NCBI RefSeq assembly: GCF_001613425.1
Contig: NZ_BDCI01000047.1
Coordinates: 1-64,000, forward strand
Length of the DNA: 64,000 nt
Source: Nocardia vulneris
GTDB taxonomy: Bacteria; Actinomycetota; Actinomycetes; Mycobacteriales; Mycobacteriaceae
Direction of reading: 5' to 3'
Below the pieces are notes generated by a model. It saw nothing but the letters and a program-made list of their open reading frames with translations. It did no database searches and was not told the DNA's origin. Position numbers and translations under genes: made by a program. Of this stretch, positions 51,606 to 59,072 are shown in pieces; position 1 is the first letter of the stretch; every line of letters begins with the position of its first letter.

Positions 51606-53567
51606 ATGCCTGACATCATCCGTGAGCGGCGTCGGGGTTGGGTGGAGCGCCGTCTCGCCGAGATTTCTTCGCTGACCGCTGGCCAGCGCCGGTTTCTGTC
51701 AATTCCGATGATGGAAAGTCGATGGCATGTGCTCATCGACCGAGCGCCTGGTAGGGAGGATCGAGCGAAGGCTTTCGCGATCGGCCCGACGGGCGTATAC
51801 GCGCTGGTGTTCACCGAGCGGGTGCCTGAACGGCAGGTCCTCCGTGCCATCCGCAAGCATGCGGAAGAGGCGTTTGCCGGCCTGGTGTTCGGACGCACTC
51901 AGTATGTGCCGCACATGCTGGAGATCCTGCTGCTTATGCCGCGAGCGGTGGCCACCGAGGCGCACGACCCATTTGTCTCAGTGGACGAGTTCACCTTGAG
52001 GAAGACGCTAATCGGTGGCGATAACACGTTGTCACTCAAGTGGATTCGTGAGTTCTCGGTCACCCTCGCGGGGCGCGACGATCGCTACGACTGGCTCAGC
52101 AGCGACGATGCGCCGGTCGCGGAACCCGTTGCGTCCGAATCACTTTTCGGTGTCACTGAACTGCAGGAGGATAAGCGCGGCACGATGCTCGGCCGTCCGT
52201 TCAAAGAATGGATGACCTTCCTCGACCCAGATCAAATCGGCTTGATGAACGTCAATTTCACCGGCCCGGCCCGCTTCAGTGGACCGGCGGGCACTGGGAA
52301 GACGGTGGTGGCGCTTCACCGGATGGCCCGATTCGTCAAGGCGAACCCTGGTCGGGTGCTGTTCACCAGCTTCGTGAAAACTCTTCCTACGTACCATGAA
52401 TCGGCCTTCCACCGCCTTGCTCCGCAGGCCATCGACCGAGCCGAGTTCATCGGCCTACACGCTTGGACCACGCGGTTTCTCAAGAGACGAAAAGTCCCAT
52501 ACACCCTCGCGGACGACGACGCCCACGAAGATGCCTTCGCTCGCGCATGGTCCACGGCCCGGCACGTGCTCCGTGAGATCGGCGAAACGGACTACCAGTA
52601 CTGGAAGGACGAGGTCGATCGGGTCATCAAGGGACGCGGTCTGCTGGACCTCGACATGTATAAGAAGGTCGGCCGTTCTGGCCGTGAGGGCGTCGGGCTT
52701 GGGCCGAAGCGTCGCGAGGACGTGTGGACGCTGTTCTACGAGCCGTACCAGGCGCGCCTCGAGGAACGGAGATTGGATGACTTCAACGACGTAATCGGGA
52801 AAGCGATCGATGAGCTTCGTGCTTGTCCGCTGGACGACACCGAGGACTTCGCCATGGTTGTTGTCGACGAGGTGCAGGACTTCACACTGATGCAGCTGAT
52901 GCTGGTCCACCAGATTGCCGGCGGTGGGCAGGACGCTCAGTTGCTGCTGGTTGGTGACGGTCAGCAGCAGGTGTACGCCGGCGGCTGGAAGCTATCCGAC
53001 GCTGGTATCCCGCTGCCTGGTGGCCGTGGGCGGGTGTTGAGGAAGAACTACCGCAATCGAGAAGCCGTCCTGCGGTTTGCACAGCGGGTAGAGGCCGCTA
53101 ACACCGTCGATGACCTCGATGGTGGCCCCGGATTTGTCCTACGGGACAGTGAAACTGTTCTCCCCGGCGGCAAAGCTGTCGAGAAGCCGATACGTCGTGC
53201 CGAGGCTGGCGACGAACTCGTCCGCGCGCTGAACGAATTCGGGTACGCCGCATCCGATTCCGCCGTGATCGTTGGTAGTCGGCGAGATGCCGTCCGCTAC
53301 CAGCATGTGCTCGAACGTGCAGGCCTGTCGGTGTTGTCGCTCGACAAATACGACGGTACTCAGCACGAGGCCATTAAGGTTGGCACGGTCCATCGAGCAA
53401 AGGGCATGGACTTCGCTGCCGTTTTCCATATCACCGACAAGCCGGACACCCCGCTCAACGAACTTACCGGTGGCGCCCGTGACAGGGCTGAACTTGCCGC
53501 GCGGCAGACCATGGTGGCGTTGACTCGCGCCCGAGACTTCGTCTGGGTAGGGACGATCCAAGACTGA
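51606..53567 (+). CDS. UvrD/Rep-like superfamily 1 helicase
   Basis: A 653-residue helicase. Residues 1-200 form a distinctive N-terminal region, perhaps a NERD-like nuclease-related domain. The Walker A motif GPAGTGKTVVALHRMA is at about 226, Walker B with VVVDEVQDFTLMQLML at about 420, LRKNYRNREAVLRFAQ follows, and the late motifs KVGTVHRAKGMDFAAVF and MVALTRARDFVWVG close the domain. Such proteins act in DNA repair and in several phage-defence systems. ATG at 51606 with AGGGGG 4 bases upstream. Confidence 0.85.
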   Translation: MPDIIRERRRGWVERRLAEISSLTAGQRRFLSIPMMESRWHVLIDRAPGREDRAKAFAIGPTGVYALVFTERVPERQVLRAIRKHAEEAFAGLVFGRTQYVPHMLEILLLMPRAVATEAHDPFVSVDEFTLRKTLIGGDNTLSLKWIREFSVTLAGRDDRYDWLSSDDAPVAEPVASESLFGVTELQEDKRGTMLGRPFKEWMTFLDPDQIGLMNVNFTGPARFSGPAGTGKTVVALHRMARFVKANPGRVLFTSFVKTLPTYHESAFHRLAPQAIDRAEFIGLHAWTTRFLKRRKVPYTLADDDAHEDAFARAWSTARHVLREIGETDYQYWKDEVDRVIKGRGLLDLDMYKKVGRSGREGVGLGPKRREDVWTLFYEPYQARLEERRLDDFNDVIGKAIDELRACPLDDTEDFAMVVVDEVQDFTLMQLMLVHQIAGGGQDAQLLLVGDGQQQVYAGGWKLSDAGIPLPGGRGRVLRKNYRNREAVLRFAQRVEAANTVDDLDGGPGFVLRDSETVLPGGKAVEKPIRRAEAGDELVRALNEFGYAASDSAVIVGSRRDAVRYQHVLERAGLSVLSLDKYDGTQHEAIKVGTVHRAKGMDFAAVFHITDKPDTPLNELTGGARDRAELAARQTMVALTRARDFVWVGTIQD

Positions 53568-53613
53568 CCGAACCAGATTTGCAGTCGAGAACTACAACGA
53601 CTCAGGAGAGTTC

Positions 53614-53727
53614 GTGTCTGATATCGCACGTTGGGCCTGGGATGGTCGCCGCGGCTGGCCTGTGCGACGTGTCTTTGAACAAGCACCGATGGGCGGTCGG
53701 ATGAGATCGAAACTAGAGCTGCGATGA
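53614..53727 (+). CDS. Possible 37-residue peptide after the helicase
   Basis: A GTG at 53614 with AGGAG 5 bases upstream opens SDIARWAWDGRRGWPVRRVF and closes after 37 codons. It is basic and Trp/Arg-rich. It may be a remnant or a very small gene; no relative is recognised. The remainder of the 326-base gap to the next gene holds nothing I can support. Confidence 0.3.
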   Translation: MSDIARWAWDGRRGWPVRRVFEQAPMGGRMRSKLELR

Positions 53728-53893
53728 GGGACGAGCTCTGCAAAGTTCCAAATCTCGCAGGGCCACAAGCCTCAGGCAACGGCCAGGTGACACACGCAAG
53801 GTTGGCCGTCGACGGACACAGTCGAGACGCTCCGCCTTCGCATCAACGCCGATGCCGGCATCCTCGAAATAGCGACTGCGACAAGGGGGCTCG

Positions 53894-55294
53894 ATGAGTG
53901 CTGTTCCGCCGAACTGGTATCCCGACCCGATGGACGACCGCCACCTGCGCTATTGGGATGGCACAGCCTGGACCGAGGACCGAATGCCGGTCTCCGCCGT
54001 CCAGCCAACATCACCCAGAGCCGCGCGGTCTGAAAAGGTTCCGCTACTCGGCTCACGCGGCTACGCGAAACGACAGGCACAGGACCTGGCGGCTGCTCTC
54101 GCCGAGATCCAACAGCTACGAGCACAATTGGTAGCCCTCGGCGGGCTCGAGGTAGCCGAGTTACAGCGTAAGCGTGACCAGTTCGCCGTGCAGATCGCAA
54201 CGGAGCAGTCGCAGCTCGACAGTCTCCGCTCGCAAATCATCGCAACCAGTGACGAGCGGGTGCTGCAGGAAATCGGCATCTACGAATATCGTCATCCCTT
54301 GTCGGACGCGGTCGCCTATCGTGACGAGCTCAAGCACCTGCAGGGCGAGATCAAGGACATGGCGCGCCGCGATGGTGGTGCGATCGAGGCGCCGAAAGCA
54401 TGGGTTGTCGAAGGCTCAGTCACCAATGGCCGCAGAATGGTTCGCGAATACTCGACGTTGATGCTGCGGGCCTACAATGCCGAAGCCGACAACCTGGTGC
54501 GTAGTCTCAAACCCTACAAGTTGAAGAGTGCGCTGGATCGCCTGAACAAGATGGTCACCGCATTCGAAAAGCTGGGCAGAACGATGGAGGTGCGAGTCGC
54601 GCCGGCCTATCATCAACTCCGTTGTCGTGAACTGGAAATGACTGCCGACTACCTCGAGACGGTCGCGCGCCAGAAGGAGCGCGAACGCGAGGAACGCGAC
54701 CGTATGCGCGAGGAACGCAAGGTGCAGGAGGAGCTCGCGCGCGAGCGGGCGATAGCAGAAAAGGACCGTCAGCGGTACCTTGCCGCCCTCGCAACGCTCG
54801 AATCCTCGGGCTCGATGAATACCGAGAGCGCGGAGGATCTCCAAGCAAAGTTGAAGGCGGTGGACGAACGTGTAATCAGTATCGACTACCGCGAGAAAAA
54901 TCTTCGCGCTGGATACATCTACGTCATCTCCAACATCGGTGCGTTCGGTGACCGTATGGTTCAGATCGGGTTGACCCGCCGCTGGGATCCGCGAGAACGT
55001 ATCCGGGAGCTCGGCAGCACGGCTGTTCCGTTTCGATACGACGAGCACACCGTGTTTCTCCACCACGACGCTGTCGGGTTAGAAGAAGAGATACACAGGC
55101 GTTTGGCGCACAAGCGGGTCAATATGATCAACCGACGCCGAGAATTCTTCTACGCCACCCCTGCTGAGGTCCGCGAGCACCTTGAGGCCCTTGCTGGTCA
55201 ACCTTTCGAGTTCAACGACCTCGCCGAAGCTGTGGAATTTCGTCAGAGCAGGGCTGCCGCGCGCGACATGGCTGCGGACGAATGGAATTCGTAA
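53894..55294 (+). CDS. DUF2510-DUF4041-GIY-YIG (T5orf172/MUG113) protein
   Basis: A 466-residue three-part protein. Residues 1-30 are a DUF2510 motif (PPNWYPDPMDDRHLRYWDG). A long coiled coil and DUF4041 region follow (about 60-330; for example ELKHLQGEIKDMARRDGGAI and EMTADYLETVARQKERERE). From about 338 a GIY-YIG nuclease of the T5orf172/MUG113 kind begins with AGYIYVISNIGAFGDRMVQI, then GLTRRWDPRERIRELGS and MINRRREFFYATPAEV. Such nucleases cut DNA. Two further genes follow on the same strand, so it is a likely effector of a conflict system. Confidence 0.75.
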   Translation: MSAVPPNWYPDPMDDRHLRYWDGTAWTEDRMPVSAVQPTSPRAARSEKVPLLGSRGYAKRQAQDLAAALAEIQQLRAQLVALGGLEVAELQRKRDQFAVQIATEQSQLDSLRSQIIATSDERVLQEIGIYEYRHPLSDAVAYRDELKHLQGEIKDMARRDGGAIEAPKAWVVEGSVTNGRRMVREYSTLMLRAYNAEADNLVRSLKPYKLKSALDRLNKMVTAFEKLGRTMEVRVAPAYHQLRCRELEMTADYLETVARQKEREREERDRMREERKVQEELARERAIAEKDRQRYLAALATLESSGSMNTESAEDLQAKLKAVDERVISIDYREKNLRAGYIYVISNIGAFGDRMVQIGLTRRWDPRERIRELGSTAVPFRYDEHTVFLHHDAVGLEEEIHRRLAHKRVNMINRRREFFYATPAEVREHLEALAGQPFEFNDLAEAVEFRQSRAAARDMAADEWNS

Positions 55295-55349
55295 GGCGAT
55301 TTACCCGGTTTCCAGGACTGCTCGAACCTCGCACGGCAGTATGAACTGC

Positions 55350-55718
55350 ATGCCAGAATCCAAGGGCCAGTTGACAATCCGAACCAACGGCGGCGCCGAT
55401 GAGCTCGTCCAGCTGCTTCAATGGTTCAACGGTGAGGACGAGTTGCGGGGGAGGGTGCGTTTGCCCCAGAATCAGATTCGCCCGGGCGAGATGGGAAACA
55501 TCTACGACGTGCTCGTCGTCGCGGTCGGCGCAGGAGGAATCGCACCCGCGTTGGCTTCGTCATTGACTACGTGGCTGTCCAACCGGAGATCCGACATAAC
55601 CGTCACCCTTAGGCGCGACGACAACACCGAGATCACCGTAGATGCCAAGCGAGTCCGAACTCCGGAGATCGCCGAGGCGTTGCGGCGAATGCTAGAACCA
55701 CCGAGCAACCTGCAGTGA
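55350..55718 (+). CDS. EACC1-like (effector-associated constant component 1) protein
   Basis: A 122-residue protein matching the EACC1 layout: LTIRTNGGADELVQLLQWF with an early alpha-beta part, the LPQNQIRPGEMGNIYDVLVV linker, a hydrophobic helix, and RRSDITVTLRRDDNTEITVD at the end. EACC1 is a small signal or adaptor module named from NTP-dependent conflict systems, where it occurs beside caspase, trypsin or TIR effectors. The start may instead be ATG at 55341. It overlaps the caspase gene by 4 bases. Confidence 0.65.
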   Translation: MPESKGQLTIRTNGGADELVQLLQWFNGEDELRGRVRLPQNQIRPGEMGNIYDVLVVAVGAGGIAPALASSLTTWLSNRRSDITVTLRRDDNTEITVDAKRVRTPEIAEALRRMLEPPSNLQ

Positions 55719-56980
55719 CTGCAGCACCTCGCAGCGGCTGGCGCGCCGTCCTGGTCGGTGTCAGCCGGTACAGCCATCCCGGTACACCCGATATCCCGGC
55801 CGCTGCCAACAACGTCGCAGATCTCGCAGAACTCCTGACGGCGGTCACTGGCACCGGGCTGGCCGATGACCACTGCAGTGTGCTGATCGATCCTGGTGAC
55901 AGCGGGCAGGTCGGTAAGGCGGTCCGCAACGCCGCGTTGGAAGCCGAAGAAGTTCTGGTGGTGTACTACACCGGACACGGCATGGTCGATGATCGCGGGC
56001 GTCTGCACTTGGCGCTGCCGAACAGCGACCGCGACCATCTCGCCTGGAGTTCCGTGCCCTTCGCGACGCTGCGTGAAGAACTCACCAGAAGTTCTGCGCG
56101 TGCACGCGTCCTGATCCTGGACTGCTGCTTCTCCGGACGGGCTTTCGAAGCTATGAGTTCGTCGGCGTCCGTCGTCGACGGTCAACTCGACCTTCACGGC
56201 ACTTACACAATGGTGTCCTCAAGCGCAGACGAAACCTCGTTCGCACCCGAAGGGTACCGCAACACCGCGTTCACCGCGGCCCTGCTCAACGCTGCCGCCG
56301 GCACCGACTACACCCTTGACGAGCTCTATCAACAAATTGATCGACTCCTACGTCAACGTGGCCACCCAAGCCCCCGACGGCGAAGCGTCAACGTTGCTGG
56401 AGACCTGCGTATTTTTAGCGGGAGTCAACCCGCCGACATCGGAGACCCGAAGGAACTGTTCGAGCGCGGCCTTGAGGCTGCGGACCACGGCGACCTTCTC
56501 CAGGCAGAGTCCTCTTGGCGGAAGGCCGCGTCCCAAGGCCACCCCGGCGCGATGAACAATCTCGGCAATCTGCTCACTACTCGAAGGAAAACCGCGGAAG
56601 CGCACGATTGGTATCGCAAGGCCGCAGAACAAGGAAGTCTTGTCGCCATGGTCAACCTGGCGAACCTTCTGCATAGGGTCAAGGAATTCAATGACGCCAA
56701 ACAATGGTGGCGCCGTGCCGCCGAGTTCGGCAATGCCGACGCCATGCACAATCTCGCCGTTGCGCTCGACAAATCGCTCCACATAGACGAAGCAATCGCC
56801 TGGTACGAGCAGGCCGCACGAGCCGGCCACACTGACTCGATGCACAACCTTGCGATCCGCCTTCGCTACCTCGGGCAACTCAAAGAGGCAACGGGCTGGT
56901 GGCACCGTGCTGGACACCGGCATGCACAACGCGCCAACGAGAAGCCGCGAGGTCTGGTCGTGCGAAGGCCGTCACGATGA
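55715..56980 (+). CDS. Caspase-like protease with Sel1 repeats
   Basis: A 421-residue protein. The N-terminal half is a peptidase C14/caspase domain: WRAVLVGVSRYSHPG at the start, the catalytic His in VVYYTGHGMVDD (His88) and the Cys in ARVLILDCCFSGRAFEA (Cys137/138). The C-terminal half from about residue 247 has four or five Sel1/TPR-like repeats, such as ASQGHPGAMNNLGNLL and AAEFGNADAMHNLAVAL. The GTG start overlaps the EACC1 stop (GTGA). It would act as a killing effector once a sensor is triggered. Confidence 0.8.
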   Translation: MTAAPRSGWRAVLVGVSRYSHPGTPDIPAAANNVADLAELLTAVTGTGLADDHCSVLIDPGDSGQVGKAVRNAALEAEEVLVVYYTGHGMVDDRGRLHLALPNSDRDHLAWSSVPFATLREELTRSSARARVLILDCCFSGRAFEAMSSSASVVDGQLDLHGTYTMVSSSADETSFAPEGYRNTAFTAALLNAAAGTDYTLDELYQQIDRLLRQRGHPSPRRRSVNVAGDLRIFSGSQPADIGDPKELFERGLEAADHGDLLQAESSWRKAASQGHPGAMNNLGNLLTTRRKTAEAHDWYRKAAEQGSLVAMVNLANLLHRVKEFNDAKQWWRRAAEFGNADAMHNLAVALDKSLHIDEAIAWYEQAARAGHTDSMHNLAIRLRYLGQLKEATGWWHRAGHRHAQRANEKPRGLVVRRPSR

Positions 56981-57201
56981 ATCGCCGCACCCGCAATTCC
57001 TTGGTCTCTGCCAAGCTTGGCGACGGTAAGGGTGGCGCGCTTGTCGTTGGCGCTAAAGATCGTCTGTAGCCCAGGATCATGAGCGGCGGGAGTGGCGCAG
57101 GTTCGTCGGCTCAGCTCATCAAGACTTGCGCCGCAAGACTTGTCGACGGGTGAGTCTGGTGCTGTTCAGTTCCAGACACTTGCTGCCGAGATGAGCATCC
57201 C

Positions 57202-57634
57202 TCAAACGTCCGGGCGATCCCGGTATCCGTAGACGCCCCAATCATCGCCGGCCAGGTACGCGGCGTGTTGGGCGTCCGCCCTCGCAGCGACCTCCCGAGC
57301 CACAGTAGCGCGATCTCTTGACCGTAGCCACATCAGCCAACCGGCGGACCCAGCCATCCAGGCCGAACCAACGACAACTCCCCATGGCTGACCGAGGACA
57401 ATGTTGTTCACTACCGCAGCGGTAGCAAGCCCGAGGCTGGCGACGGCGGACACTTTTCGGATGCCGCCCTACGGTGCGGATCACCCAGTTCACACCACGG
57501 ATTACCTGATCGGGATGAGTCACACACCACTTCACGACCAGGTACAGCAAAACATACGGGAGGAACAGCACGACTGCGGCAACCCTCCAGGCCCGTGAGC
57601 CGCCGGTTGCGGCAGGGGCGCGCGTTTCACCCAT
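57202..57634 (-). pseudogene. Small membrane protein split by a frameshift
   Basis: From ATG at 57634 the frame reads ETRAPAATGGSRAWRVAAVV and LFLPYVLLYLVVKWCVTH up to RTVGRHPK. The next sensible part, SAVASLGLATAAVVNNIVLG and WLMWLRSRDRATVAREVAAR, is in a frame shifted by one base. The junction lies in an AAAA run (about 57,450-57,460); removing one A makes one frame. If real, the gene is broken; if a read error, it encodes about 143 residues with several membrane helices. Family not recognised. Confidence 0.45.
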
Positions 57635-58037
57635 ACTCAGTATCCGCTTTGGCAGCCCTGTCCGTTGCAGTTGAGCCCGTGCCTCCCGTGACATACTCGA
57701 ACACGAGCGGCTCGACCAACGTCGGCGCCTCAACCTACTGCGGTTTCGAATCCATGGATCCCGACAACCTCGATTAACGTCCGGCCCGCACATGACAGCA
57801 CACAGATACTGGGACTTCAGTTCAAAAAAAAGCCGAAATCCCTTGCGTTGCAAGGAATTTCGGCTCTCACTGTGTCCGGAGGGGGACACAACCAATACGC
57901 ACACCGACTTCATCACCAGACATCGCTGCAACTGGATGCCTAGCGGTCGGAGGCGCCGGCCGAGCGGAACTACCGGCTGGGTCGGCTGCCACGGCGCCGA
58001 CCTGCTCGGGCTACGGTGGAGCCGTTTACGTGACGTA
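57635..58037. other. Intergenic region with strong minus-strand terminator
   Basis: About 400 bases with no supported gene. Its main feature is a hairpin-plus-A-tract at 57824-57865. TGTCC and GGACA form a second short hairpin near 57,880. The transcript ended there is not obvious. Confidence 0.45.
57824..57865 (-). terminator. Intrinsic terminator on the minus strand
   Basis: A 16-bp stem with one mismatch, left arm AGCCGAAATCCCTTGC and right arm GCAAGGAATTTCGGCT, loop GTT. On the plus strand eight A residues (57824-57831) flank the left arm, so minus-strand RNA ends in a U tract after the hairpin. This is a near-ideal Rho-independent terminator, rare in this GC-rich window. Confidence 0.85.
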
Positions 58038-58450
58038 TCAGCGCCGAAACCTTCCAAACTGCGCCGCGATCGGCTTGAGCCGATCGCCTTGCGGGGACGG
58101 CCGCGATACACGCTGCGGCCCACCAGCCCGCACCCGAGCCAACCGACAACGGTAGCGTTCCGCGATCCCGGCCAGTGGCGCGAACCTCGAAACCGGCAAC
58201 AGTTGTGCCGCTCTCAGGGCTTCTAGGTCGGCGAAGGGACACCCTCGACACCGCCGCGCCGCTGGAACCGCGGCCTCGGCCAGCGCGAACTTGAATTGCT
58301 CGCTTTCGATCCGCAGCCGCCGCTCCTCAGCCCACCACGGGCGCCGGCAGGACCGCTCGGGCGCGGTTCGAGGGCTTTCGCACCCGCCTCCAGGAAGGCC
58401 TGCTTCCATTTCGACACTGCCACCGCGCTCACGCCACAGGATGCCACCGG
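58038..58450 (-). mobile_element. Remnant of an IS3-type transposase
   Basis: The minus strand reads CGVSAVAVSKWKQAFLEAGA near 58,440 and then, in a second frame, AEERRLRIESEQFKFALAEA and LEALRAAQLLPVSRFAPLAG, the helix-turn-helix start and following part of an IS3-type transposase. Frameshifts and loss of the DDE domain show it is dead. No inverted ends seen. The stretch 58,451-58,648 holds nothing else I recognise. Confidence 0.55.
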
Positions 58451-58648
58451 TGAGTGGAGCTTCGAGGAACGCCCTCGGACAGGGTGCGATCCTGACGCGC
58501 CGGATGTACCGGCGGCAGCTCGCGGTCTGGCAGGCCGGGTCGCTCTTTCAATTCCAGGTTGACACCGACACCGCCACGCTGCGGATGGGCCGACGTGGCA
58601 CGGTCAAACCAGACGGTTGTCGAAAAGTAGCCAGAAGCGCAGGCGTGG

Positions 58649-58981
58649 TCAGTTGCCGGGGCCGGTGGCGGTCCAACCGCCGTCTTGCTCTGTGACTGCA
58701 GGGCCCTGCGGCGTGAGTTCCTCGGGGCCGGTGCCGGGGCCGGGTTTGGAGTCGCCGACGAAATCTTTGGCGGTCTTGGGGGCGGGGCCGTCGAGGCTGG
58801 GTTCTTCGAGATCGTCGAGCCCGTCTGTCTGCTCGTCCAGTGGGTTGTTGTTGTCGACCACGGTGTAGTCCTTCAGGTTCGAGGTTGGTTTGCTTGTCGA
58901 GCTGGCGAGCAGTACCCCGCCCACGGCCGAGGCGGTCGCTACGAGCACGACAGCGACCGCGATCGTCGTCTTTCGTTGCAT
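58649..58981 (-). CDS. Small anchored acidic protein downstream of the nuclease
   Basis: A 110-residue protein with an N-terminal hydrophobic anchor or signal (KTTIAVAVVLVATASAVGGV then LLASSTS) and a mature part rich in Asp, Glu, Gly and Pro: DGLDDLEEPSLDGPAPKTAK and DFVGDSKPGPGTGPEELTP. ATG at 58981 has GAGGAGG close upstream. It begins 91 bases after the NucA/NucB gene on the same strand, so it may be an immunity or partner protein; the role is inference. Confidence 0.65.
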   Translation of the reverse strand: MQRKTTIAVAVVLVATASAVGGVLLASSTSKPTSNLKDYTVVDNNNPLDEQTDGLDDLEEPSLDGPAPKTAKDFVGDSKPGPGTGPEELTPQGPAVTEQDGGWTATGPGN

Positions 58982-59072
58982 CTGCTCCTCCTCTGGATAT
59001 TTGCCCCTCAGTGAATTGCTATTGCTCAGTCCACTGTAGGTGGCGGCTATGCGTACAGCTACGGTCCAGCGG

